64,000 nt of DNA from CAIWHR01 sp963781285 (GTDB lineage Bacteria; Pseudomonadota; Gammaproteobacteria; Burkholderiales; Casimicrobiaceae), in NCBI GenBank assembly GCA_963781285.1, contig CAWAFI010000005.1, forward strand, positions 186,001-250,000, read 5' to 3'. Position 1 is the stretch's first letter. Each line of letters opens with the position of its first letter. The position numbers and the translations under genes were made by a program. Shown here piece by piece: positions 17,664 through 26,159 of this stretch. A model generated the notes under the pieces. The model saw only the letters and a program-made list of their open reading frames with translations, was not told the origin of the DNA and ran no database searches.

Positions 17664-18874
17664 TCATTTGGGCGGCAACACGACGTACACGACCGCACGC
17701 GGCTTCTGGCGCGCATAGTGAGCCGCGAGGTTCTCGACATCGGTCTCGGTCAGGACATCGGACATGGCAGCCATCTGCGGGCTCTTGCGCGCGCCCGTCC
17801 GGTACGCGTGCAGGACCTTCTGCAGGTAATCGATCCGTTGTCCGGCCAGCGCCGGCATCCGCGGGTCGGTGCTGTTGCCGTCGACGCCGTGACATCGGTC
17901 GCACCGCTGTGCCCACTCGGCGGTGGCCAGGGGCTTGCGTATTTTCGCCGCCTGCGGTTGCTGCATCGCGTAGAAGGCGGCCATGTTCCTGATGGCGGAC
18001 TCGTCGAGCTGCGCCACCAGTCCTTTCATCGGTTCGTCGTGACGCGATCCCTCCTTGTAGTCCCGGAGTGACGCAACGAAATACTGGGCATCCTGACCGG
18101 CCAGGCTCGGAATCGCCGGATTTTCGCTGACCCCCTGATCGCCGTGGCATCCGGCACAGGCAGCAGCGGCGGCCTTGCCTGCGGCCTGGTCGCCGGGGGC
18201 GGGATTTTGGGTTCGCACGGGCTTCTGCAGCGCGTAGTAGAGCGCCATGTTGGTGATGTCCGCATCACTGGCGCGCGCGAGCGCCGCCGCCATGACGTCG
18301 TTCTTGCGCTGTCCGCTCTTGTAGGCCTTCATCGCGGCGGCGAGGTATTTGGGATCGAGCCCGGCGAGGCTCGGCATCCCGGGGATCTTGCCGACGCCGC
18401 CTTCACCGTGGCATCCGCCGCACGGCGCAGCGACCGCCTTGCCGGCCTGGACCGGGTCGGGTGGGGGAGGCGCGGCCTTTGCGCCCTCGGGCGCAGCCGG
18501 CTGTGCCGGATCGAGGCTCGCGTAGTAGGCGGCTACCTTGAAGAGCGCGTCGTCGCTCAAGTCCCTGACCGCGTTGCGCATCGCGACGTCGCCCCGGGCG
18601 CCGGATCGGTAGGCCCGCTCCTCGATGTAGAGATACGAGGCGCGCTGACCTGCGAGATGCGGCACGCCGTTGGTGATGCTGATGCCGTCGGCGCCGTGAC
18701 AGCCGGTGCAGGCGGATTCCGCGACGCGCTTGCCCTCCGCAACGTCGCCGGCGTTCGCGTACGCGGCGCGCAGGTCGTCGCGCCCGGCGTGACGCTCGCG
18801 GGTTGCGTGGCGGCGCCTGGCGAATAACTCATGCTCATCGCGCCCACGACGATTGTGAATGCCGCCCGAAGCAT
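17664..18874 (-). pseudogene. Tetraheme cytochrome made of four c553-like domains; frameshift after the signal peptide
   Basis: Four tandem cytochrome c553 domains carry heme sites CTGCHGADG, CGGCHGEGG, CAGCHGDQG and CDRCHGVDG. Each is followed by a LAG(Q/L) segment, a Met-containing K/RSG.R motif and a final Ala-Ala-Tyr-Tyr-like helix. The signal peptide (MLRAAFTIVVGAMSMSYSPGAATQ, start 18874) lies in a different frame from the domains. One missing base near 18780-18795 would join them, giving about 403 residues. Without the correction no exported protein can be made. As all four domains are intact, an assembly error is as likely as true inactivation. Probable role: a periplasmic electron wire or buffer. 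Confidence 0.75.
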
Positions 18875-19083
18875 GACGCGCGGATTCGTCTCATCGGGTG
18901 GTCTCCAATTTGCGGGCAACTACGAGCGGCCCGAGGCGTGAAAGACGGAGCGCTCCCGTATGCGCAGTCGTCCCGCGTCGCAAGTCGCCAGAGCAGGCGG
19001 GCTGACAGTTGGCCGTCACGGCAGCAGTGCAGGGAGCAACGCGGAGATTCGGTGTGCTCATCGTCGCGCTGATTGTCGCGCTC
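18875..19083. other. Intergenic gap between cytochrome genes
   Basis: About 210 bases between two leftward genes. No ORF or Fnr-like box is visible. It should contain the promoter of the tetraheme-monoheme group, but none was resolved. Confidence 0.4.
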
Positions 19084-20154
19084 TCAGCGATGCGCGTACT
19101 CGAACCGCGCCGCAATCGGATCCGGTGCCCCAGGTCGTTTGATCCGCACGGTGATCTCGTAGGGGCCCGCTCCCCCCATGGCAAAGTAATTCCCGTACGT
19201 CCGCGCGTCCGTGACGGTGACGGGTTCGAGCGCCTTCTCGGGGCCGGCTCCCGTCGCGGTCGAAACACGCGCCCTCACCACGGCGTCGGAGATTCGTTGC
19301 CCGGTATTGGCGTCGAACAGCGCGATCGTGACGTAGAACTGATCGGGGCCGATCGGTGCGACGCCGTACACTTTCTCCGGGTACTCCTTGGGATTGCGCC
19401 TGATCGCATCGGCGGAGATCGCCCCGAAGTAGACGGCAGTGCCGTCGACCACCCGGTAATCCTGGCCGGTCCCCGCACTCGTGGCGGGAGTTGCCTTCGC
19501 GGGAACGCTGACCGGATTCATCATGTACACGATTGCGCTGCGCAACTCGGCGTCCGTGAGATCGGCCTGACCGCCGCGGGCAGGCATTCCGCCGTGTCCC
19601 TTGATCGCGGAACGCACGACGATGTCGAGTCCCTGCTTGACTCGCGGTACCCAGGCCGACCGATCGCCGATCTTCGGTGCGCCGCCCTCGCCCGTCTGAT
19701 GGCATTTGGCGCACCGTTCCTGAACGATCTGCTGCCCGGTGCGGTCTGCGGGAGGGCTTGTCCTGCCGATGGGCTCGATCCAGTGGCCACCCGACTGGTT
19801 CACCATGTAAGTGATCGCGCGCTCGATTTCGGCGTCCGTGAGATTCGGATTGCCACCATGCGGCGGCATTTGCCGAATGCCGTCGAGCGCGCTTCGTGTG
19901 AGGCTGGTCAAGCCTTGCGACGCACGCTTCGCCCACGCTTTCTTGTCGCCGATCTTGGGCGCGCCGTTGGCGCCGCTACCGTGGCAGGCGATGCACAACG
20001 CGTCTACGACCTCCTTGCCGCTCCGCTCCTTGCTCTGCGCTCCGATCAACTCCGAAGCAATGCAGGTGGCGAAAGCAAGAGCGGCAGCAAACGCGACTCG
20101 CCTGCCCCGCCTGACGAGGAACGGGTTTTTCGTGGCACGGGTTTCAGCACACAT
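19084..20154 (-). CDS. Diheme cytochrome c with a C-terminal beta-rich domain
   Basis: 356 residues. After an N-terminal hydrophobic signal (VAFAAALAFATCIASELIGA) come two c5/c555-type domains with heme sites CIACHGSGANGAPKIGD and CAKCHQTGEGGAPKIGD. Each is followed by the conserved MPP/MPARGG Met region and a DAE(I/L) helix. The last 115 residues (from about YRVVDGTAVYFGAI) contain no heme site. They look like an all-beta domain (FYVTIALFDANTGQRISDAVVR and YFAMGGAGPYEITVRIKRPG), perhaps for docking or ligand binding. The start is a GTG at 20152-20154; no in-frame ATG precedes the signal. An Fnr-like site lies 89 bases upstream. Confidence 0.82.
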   Translation of the reverse strand: MCAETRATKNPFLVRRGRRVAFAAALAFATCIASELIGAQSKERSGKEVVDALCIACHGSGANGAPKIGDKKAWAKRASQGLTSLTRSALDGIRQMPPHGGNPNLTDAEIERAITYMVNQSGGHWIEPIGRTSPPADRTGQQIVQERCAKCHQTGEGGAPKIGDRSAWVPRVKQGLDIVVRSAIKGHGGMPARGGQADLTDAELRSAIVYMMNPVSVPAKATPATSAGTGQDYRVVDGTAVYFGAISADAIRRNPKEYPEKVYGVAPIGPDQFYVTIALFDANTGQRISDAVVRARVSTATGAGPEKALEPVTVTDARTYGNYFAMGGAGPYEITVRIKRPGAPDPIAARFEYAHR

Positions 20155-20242
20155 AACACTGTGCTTTCGTTGTATCGCGCGCTGCGTCGCCAGCTATGTT
20201 TCGCCAGCCAAACAAATAGTCGCTTTTTCCGTCGCCACGTTT

Positions 20243-20256
20243 TTGACCTGCGTCAA
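20243..20256 (-). promoter_or_regulatory. Crp/Fnr-family palindrome TTGACCTGCGTCAA
   Basis: Near-perfect TTGAC-N4-GTCAA box upstream of the leftward diheme cytochrome gene. A -41.5 position implies transcription start near 20208, with a weak -10 (TATTTG, minus strand, 20213-20218). Confidence 0.6.
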
Positions 20257-20426
20257 CTTGTCGCATCTGCAGATAACGCGGCATCAATGTCGTAGCCGCA
20301 GCTGCGCTTCGATTGCGGTTCGGCGTGTCGAACATCGGCATGCCGAATCGCGCGACGGCAGGTGGTGATTCGCGCCGCGCCGAAGGATGGTCCGCGGCGC
20401 CGCCGGGCGCGAGTTCCCCGCTCTTA

Positions 20427-20440
20427 TTGACACAGGTCAA
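20427..20440 (+). promoter_or_regulatory. Crp/Fnr-family palindrome TTGACACAGGTCAA (module 1)
   Basis: Identical to the box at 24800-24813. Both stand at almost the same distance (394 and 396 bases) from the decaheme cytochrome starts. The following 120 bases, including an AT-rich stretch ending TATTTTTGCAACAGCGACAAGA, are also conserved between the copies. Confidence 0.65.
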
Positions 20441-20820
20441 CAGTATTCGCCGACGATACAGGTTTTCCTTTGAAATCAATGACGTATTTTTGCAACAGCG
20501 ACAAGATGTCGCACCTGCTTTTCGTTGACCCGCATATTCGGTCCGGTAAGAATGACGCAAACCCGCAGAAGCGTTTTCCGGGCTGGAAGAGTGGTAACGC
20601 GGTGCTCGCACCGGTAGGAAAACGCGACGACAAGAACAGTTGCGGCAAGAGGCCGATGCAAGGGATCTCCGCCCTCCGACATCCGGCCCGCTCCGATACG
20701 ATTTCGCGTGGGGCTTTTCTTCCGCGCACGATAGCCGGCGGCCCGTGGCCGCGGACCCGGCGGGAGCAAGGGCATTTGCCTCCCTTCCGTGGGTCGTACC
20801 GAGAGACGAAAGGGGTTCAC
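20441..20820 (+). promoter_or_regulatory. Long conserved leader of decaheme module 1 (copy A)
   Basis: No gene is apparent in this stretch. It aligns along its length with 24814-25195. The half nearest the gene (from about 20640) is nearly identical in the two copies and can fold into several hairpins. One is GGCCG (20651-20655) with CGGCC (20684-20688), enclosing GGG/CCC. Another is GTGGGG (20708-20713) with TTCCGC (20720-20725), using G-T pairs. A GGAG...CTCC hairpin lies just before the start. The copies differ mostly in loops or by changes that keep pairing. It may be a cis-acting RNA controlling cytochrome translation; recent duplication alone is the rival explanation. Confidence 0.5.
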
Positions 20821-21822
20821 ATGCGAATCAAGTCCATCCTCGCCGCATCCGGGGTGCTGGCGATCCTCGCGGCGTTCCTCGCCTTCCCGGCAGCCGCCCA
20901 GCAGAAGTCCGGGCCTGTCGCGCCGGTCTGTACCAACTGCCACGAGGCGCAGTGGAAGTCGATCGACCTCACGCCGCACGGCGCGAAGAGCGATCCCGAG
21001 GGGAGCATGTGCCAGGCGTGCCACGGCAACGCCGCCGAGCACATGAAGGACCCGACCAAGAACAAGCCCGCCAATCCCTTCGGCAAGGGCCACACGGCCG
21101 ACGAGCGGACGACGGTTTGCCTGACCTGCCACGCGAGCAACCGCAACCTCGCGTTCTGGACCTCGGGCAAGCACCAGTTGAACGAGGTGACGTGCAGCAA
21201 CTGCCACAGCATCCACGGCAAGTCGCTCGCGCCCTCGATCAACAAGTTCGTGACGACCTTCCTGCCGAACCAGGCGGACATCTGCGCGAACTGCCACCAG
21301 CCGATCCGCGCCGCGACCAACAAGCCGTCGCATCACCCGATCATCGAGGGCAAGGTGCGCTGCAGCGACTGCCACAACCCGCACGGCGCGATCACGCCGG
21401 CGATGCTGAAGCAGCCGACGATCAACGACCAGTGCTACTCGTGCCACGCCGACAAGCGCGGTCCCTACGTGTTCAACCACCCGCCGGTCGAGGAAAATTG
21501 CGCGACCTGCCACAACCCGCACGGCTCGGTCCACGCCAGGCTGCTGAACGAGTCCGCACCGAACCTGTGCCAGGACTGCCACGACTGGTCGCGGCACCCT
21601 GGCACGGTGTATGGCGCGTCGGGCGCCTGGAACTGCCAGGAGGGCGATACGGCGAGAACGACGGTGAGCGGCACGTCGTACCCGAACTGCCCGCCGAGCA
21701 GGACCGGACAGCCCAACCCGGGCGTGAACAACCGCCTCGTGGCGCGCGCGTGCCTGAACTGCCACAACGCGATCCACGGCTCGAACGCGCCGGGTAACCG
21801 CGGCAAGTTCTTCACGCGATAA
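20821..21822 (+). CDS. mtoA: Periplasmic decaheme cytochrome c, MtrA/MtoA/PioA-type (module 1)
   Basis: 333 residues, the same length as Shewanella MtrA. A signal peptide (MRIKSILAASGVLAILAAFL...AQ) is followed by exactly ten CXXCH sites (CTNCH, CQACH, CLTCH, CSNCH, CANCH, CSDCH, CYSCH, CATCH, CQDCH, CLNCH). The spacing of two five-heme halves and the recurring H/NPHG and SIHG motifs are those of the DmsE/MtrA family. Such proteins plug an outer-membrane porin and carry electrons across it. AAAGGGG precedes the ATG. The porin gene follows after 15 bases. Direction (Fe(II) oxidation like MtoA/PioA, or reduction like MtrA) cannot be told from sequence. Confidence 0.9.
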   Translation: MRIKSILAASGVLAILAAFLAFPAAAQQKSGPVAPVCTNCHEAQWKSIDLTPHGAKSDPEGSMCQACHGNAAEHMKDPTKNKPANPFGKGHTADERTTVCLTCHASNRNLAFWTSGKHQLNEVTCSNCHSIHGKSLAPSINKFVTTFLPNQADICANCHQPIRAATNKPSHHPIIEGKVRCSDCHNPHGAITPAMLKQPTINDQCYSCHADKRGPYVFNHPPVEENCATCHNPHGSVHARLLNESAPNLCQDCHDWSRHPGTVYGASGAWNCQEGDTARTTVSGTSYPNCPPSRTGQPNPGVNNRLVARACLNCHNAIHGSNAPGNRGKFFTR

Positions 21823-21837
21823 GGCCGGGAGACAATC

Positions 21838-24629
21838 ATGAGCAAAAAGCTTCTTTCCACCCTCATCGCCAGCCTGTTCGCAGCCGCACCGGCCTTCGCC
21901 CAGAGCGACGACGATCCGATGCGCGTCCAGGGCACGGGGACTATCCAGGGCCTGTACAACGACACAAGCGCGAGGGACGACGCCAAGCTCAACGAGTACC
22001 AGGACCTCGGCAACGGCGCGCTGTCGAACGTCGGCGTCCAGGGCCGCAGCAGCAAGACCTGGTTCCAGGGCTACGGCGAGAACTTTTTCCGCACCGACCA
22101 GTTCATGTTCCTGCGCGGCGGCATGTACGACGTGTTCAAGGCGGGGGTCTACCTCAACGACATCCCGCACACGTTCTCGTCGAGCGCCTACACGCCGTAC
22201 AACGGCAGCGGGGGCAACGTGCTGACGGCCACTTTCCCGCTGGCAGCGCTTCCCGCCAATCCGCCGACCGACTGGACCAACTTCACGCTGGGCTACGACC
22301 GGCGTGACTGGGGCGGCTTCGCCGAGTGGCAGAAGAACAGTCCATGGTACTTCCGGGTCGACGGCAACCAGGTCAAATTCGACGGAACCAGAGTCGGTTC
22401 CGCGGCCAACGGCACGAGCCCGGGCAATGGCTACGTCGATCTCGCGTTCCCCCAGGACTTCACGACCAACAACTGGGGGGTGGAGGCCGGCTACCAGTCG
22501 AGCAAGGCCACGCTCGCCGTGCGTTGGGACTACAGCAAGTTCGAAAACTCCAACGAGACGCTGCAGTGGACAAACCCGTACTTCGGCCCGACGTCGTCGA
22601 CGACCAGCAACCTGCTCGACACGACCTCCCTCGCGCCGGGCAACACGTTCAACAAGTTCACGGTCTCGGGCAACTATCGCGACCTGCCGTGGCGGTCGGT
22701 GATCTCGGCGCGTTACACGTGGTCCAAGACGACGAGCGACACCACGCTGGCCCTGAACGCGCTGAACACCGGGGCGGTGTACGCGCCGACGCTGCCGCAC
22801 GAGAGCGACTTCAACGGGGAGAACATCAACCAGTCGTTTGCGCTCGCGTGGACCGCGACGCCGGTCGCCAATTTCGACACGCGCGTCTACTACTACTGGA
22901 CGAAGCTGCAGAACAACTCCGACCTGATCGAGTTCGGCAACGCGCCTACGACGCCGCTCGCGAGCGGGCTCGGCTGCGGCAACCTCGTCGTGGCCGGGGT
23001 GCCGACGCAGACCGTCGGCAATTGCGAGAACGAGCTCTACAACTACACCAAGAACAACGTGGGCTTCGACGCCTGGTGGAAGTTCGCACGCGGCAACCGG
23101 CTCGGGTTCGGCTGGGATTACAACGACCTCGACCAGGCACGCGTCGACTACGACAAGTCGCACTGGAACAAGCTGTGGGTCGAGTACAAGAACACGATGC
23201 TCGACACGGTGTCCGGCCGCCTGAAGTACCAGTACCTGAAGCGCGACTCGACGCTGAATTTCAGCAACGACCCCCTTCCCAACGGGGGGGCGAACAACCC
23301 GAACTATCTGCTGCCGTACACGTCGGCGTTCGACCTGCAGAGCAATACCACCAACCTGGTGAAGCTGTACCTCGACTGGAACCCGATGGCCAACACGGGC
23401 GTATCGTTCGAGGGCACCTGGTCGAAGGTCGACTTCGACGACGTGACGTACGGGCGCACCAGCTCCGACCGCCAGGGCTACTTCCTGAGCGGCTTCTGGA
23501 ACCCGACGGCAGTGTGGAAATTGAGCGCCTTCGGCAGCTGGGAGGAAACGAAGTACCCGTCGAACCACCGCTACATCGGCACGGTGTCGGGCGGGCCGAC
23601 TCCGCCTTCGGGCTATTGCACGGCCGCGAATCCGAACTGCTACGACCCGTTCGCCCCGCCGAACCCCAACAACTCCTACAACTGGGACTCGCGGACCAAG
23701 GACCAGACGTGGATGATCGGTGTCGGTGCCGACTGGCAGGCGATGGAGGCGCTCAAGCTGACGGGTTCGTACCTGTACGTGTCGAACGAAGGCGACGCCA
23801 CGTTCGGCGCGCAGAACAACGCCGCCACTTCGCCCGTGCCGCTCAACATCGGCAACTTCGACAACAGCAAGCAGCACGTACTTCAACCTGAAGGGGATCT
23901 GGAGCTACAACAGGAACTGGTCGTTCACCGGTCGGCTACTCGTACATGAAGTACAGCCACGACGACATCGCCACCGACGGGTACCAGTACGCGCTGCCGT
24001 ATGTTTCGGTGGGCGCTGGCGGCGCGATCGTGCCGGCGAACAAGAACAGCAATTCGCTGAGCTATCTCAACGGCTACGACGCGTTCACCGACGGCCACGC
24101 CAACATCTTCTACCTGGCGGTGACATACCGGTTCGACGCGCCGCCGCTGCCCGTGGCGCCGATGAAGGTCGCCGAGGCGCCGAAGCCCGTCGTCGCGGCG
24201 CCGCCACCGCCGCCGCCGCCACCCCCGCCACCGCCGCCGGCGCCGCAGGTGCAGAAGATCACGCTGGACTCGAAGGTGCTGTTCGACTTCGACAAGGCCG
24301 ATCTGAAGCCCGAAGGCAAGGCGGCGATCGACAGCCAGGTCGTCGGCAATCTGGCGAAGGTGCAGAAGCTCGAAGTCGTCCTGGTGACGGGCCATACCGA
24401 CCGCCTGGGGTCGGACGCCTACAACCAGAAGCTGTCGGAGCGCCGCGCGGATGCGGTACGCAACTATCTCGTCAGCAAGGGTGTCGACAAGGCGAAGATC
24501 GAGACCATCGGCATGGGCGAGAAGCAGCCGGTCGCGCAATGCGATCAGAAGAACATGAAAGAGCTGATCGCATGCCTGCAGCCCAACCGCCGCGTCGAAG
24601 TGCAGGTCAAGGGAGAATCGGCGAAGTAG
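21838..24629 (+). pseudogene. mtoB: MtrB/PioB-like outer-membrane porin fused to an OmpA domain (module 1), two +1 frameshifts
   Basis: The gene encodes a signal peptide (MSKKLLSTLIASLFAAAPAFA) and a long beta-barrel of the decaheme-associated porin type, rich in aromatic, alternating strands. A proline run (24200-24245) and a C-terminal OmpA/MotB peptidoglycan-binding domain follow, with KVLFDFDKADLKPEGK, VTGHTDRLGSDAYNQKLSERRADAV and the final NRRVEVQV. Reading is continuous to about 23870. One extra base there and a second near 23932 change the frame twice, after which the OmpA part is open to 24629. The 2792 bases are two more than a multiple of three. Removing both gives 929 residues, close to the intact 933-residue paralogue in module 2. 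Without correction the product would lose its last strands and the OmpA domain. No N-terminal CXXC motif is seen. Confidence 0.82.
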
Positions 24630-24660
24630 TCGCGGTATTCATTTTTCTCCCCCAAGAGAG

Positions 24661-24684
24661 CCGCGCCTTCGGGCGCGGTTTTTT
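24661..24684 (+). terminator. Rho-independent terminator after module 1
   Basis: CCGCGCC (24661-24667) and GGCGCGG (24672-24678) form a stem with a TTCG loop, followed by six T residues. It lies 32 bases after the porin-OmpA stop. Confidence 0.85.
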
Positions 24685-24799
24685 CTTGCGCCACGGCCGG
24701 TAGCTCGATTCCGATGCGAGGAACGGTGTTGAACGCGAAGGCGGCGCATGTCGCCGGGCTGGGGCCGCGCCGCAAGCTTGGCGAAAGTTCCCCGCCAAG

Positions 24800-24813
24800 T
24801 TGACACAGGTCAA
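24800..24813 (+). promoter_or_regulatory. Crp/Fnr-family palindrome TTGACACAGGTCAA (module 2)
   Basis: Exact copy of the box at 20427-20440, followed by the same AT-rich motif. Module 2 therefore has its own promoter after the module 1 terminator rather than being read through. Confidence 0.65.
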
Positions 24814-25195
24814 TAATCGTCGAGGGACAATAGCGTTTTCCTTTAAAATCAATGATGTATTTTTGCAACAGCGACAAGAATTCGCACTCGCGGTCGTTGA
24901 CCCGCACATTCGCCAAGCGTTAAAAGGTACCCATCGCCGCACAAGCGTTTTCTTGGTTGCAAGGCGAACAGGATTCGCGTTCGCAGGGCCAGGACGGCGC
25001 GGCCACAAGAACACATGCGGCAAGAGGCCGATGCAAGGGTTTTTCGCCCTCGGACATCCGGCCCGCTCCGATACCGATTCGTGCGGAGCTTCTCTCCGCG
25101 TACGAATGACCGGCGGCCCGTGGCCGCGGACCTTGCGGGAGCAAGGGCATCTGCCTCCTTTCCGCGGGTCGTACCGAGAGACGAAAGGGGTTCAC
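24814..25195 (+). promoter_or_regulatory. Long conserved leader of decaheme module 2 (copy B)
   Basis: This 382-base untranslated stretch parallels copy A. A strong hairpin pairs ATTCGT-GCGGAG (25077-25088) with CTCCGC-GT-ACGAAT (25094-25107), leaving only a two-base bulge. The corresponding stem in copy A has different bases but still pairs. The last 60 bases before the ATG, including the ribosome binding region GACGAAAGGGG, are almost identical in both copies. No gene is seen in the gap. Confidence 0.5.
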
Positions 25196-26143
25196 ATGCG
25201 AATCAAATCCTTGCTCGCCGCGTCCGGGCTCCTGGCGATCCTCGCGGCACCCGCGTTCGCGCAACTGCAGCAGGCTCCCGTTCCAGCACCCGTGTGCGCG
25301 GAATGCCATGCAGAGAAATTCAGCTCGATCATGCTTACCGGGCACGGCGCGGACAGCGACGCGAACGGCAGCGCATGCCAGACCTGTCACGGCGATGCGA
25401 CGGCGCACCTGCAGGATCCGACGAAGAGCAAGCCGACGAGCGCGCTGACCACAAAGACCTCGACCGCGCCGGAGAAGTCGGCCGTTTGCCTGGGCTGCCA
25501 CGCCGGGCAACGGCAGCTCGAGAACTGGTCCATCGCCAAGCACCGGAAGGTGGACGTCAGCTGCGTCAACTGCCACTCGATCCACGGCACGCAGTCGGCG
25601 GCCAACACCAAGGAGATCAAGAGCGCCCAGTTCGCGGCCGCACCGTACACGACGACGGTGCGCCCGCTCGCCTACAAGCGGTGCATCGAGTGCCACCGCG
25701 ACGTGCGCGGCGAGATCATCAAGCCCTCGCACCACCCGATCATCGAAGGCAAGGTCAACTGCCACGACTGCCACGACCCGCACGGCGCGCTGCAGAAGGC
25801 GAGCCTGCGCAACGAGTCGATCCACGACCTGTGCGTCACCTGCCACACCGACAAGCGCGGCCCATGGGTCCACGAGCATCCTCCGGTGATGGAGAACTGC
25901 GCCACCTGCCATACGCCGCACGGCTCGGCGCACCGCGCGCTGCTTGCGCAGAAGCCACCGGCACTGTGCGCGGACTGCCACCCCGGCGGGCATACGCACG
26001 GGATCTACGACGGACGCGGGACGATACCCAACCAGCTACCGTCCAACATCCGCTTCGAGGGCAGCGGCTGTGTCGGTTGCCACCGGCAGATCCACGGCAG
26101 CAACGCGCCGGCGTCCGCCTACGGCCAATTCTTCCTCCGCTGA
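25196..26143 (+). CDS. mtoA: Periplasmic decaheme cytochrome c, MtrA/MtoA-type (module 2)
   Basis: 315 residues with signal peptide MRIKSLLAASGLLAILAAPAFA, almost the same as that of module 1. It has ten CXXCH sites (CAECH, CQTCH, CLGCH, CVNCH, CIECH, CHDCH, CVTCH, CATCH, CADCH, CVGCH). The central SHHPIIEGKVNCHDCHDPHGA and ADKRGP/TDKRGP blocks are shared with module 1, while the rest has diverged clearly. The duplication is therefore not very recent. The porin gene starts 16 bases later. The predicted role is the heme wire inside the partner porin. Two differently evolved conduits may serve different potentials, donors or growth conditions. Confidence 0.9.
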   Translation: MRIKSLLAASGLLAILAAPAFAQLQQAPVPAPVCAECHAEKFSSIMLTGHGADSDANGSACQTCHGDATAHLQDPTKSKPTSALTTKTSTAPEKSAVCLGCHAGQRQLENWSIAKHRKVDVSCVNCHSIHGTQSAANTKEIKSAQFAAAPYTTTVRPLAYKRCIECHRDVRGEIIKPSHHPIIEGKVNCHDCHDPHGALQKASLRNESIHDLCVTCHTDKRGPWVHEHPPVMENCATCHTPHGSAHRALLAQKPPALCADCHPGGHTHGIYDGRGTIPNQLPSNIRFEGSGCVGCHRQIHGSNAPASAYGQFFLR

Positions 26144-26159
26144 AGACCAGGGGACGAAC

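Noticed and set aside
20640..20820. c-di-GMP/cGAMP (GEMM) or cobalamin riboswitch in the decaheme leaders
   Set aside because: GEMM riboswitches are known before multiheme cytochromes in Geobacter, so I looked for the conserved GEMM core and the cobalamin box; neither is present, so the leader is reported only as an unclassified structured candidate.
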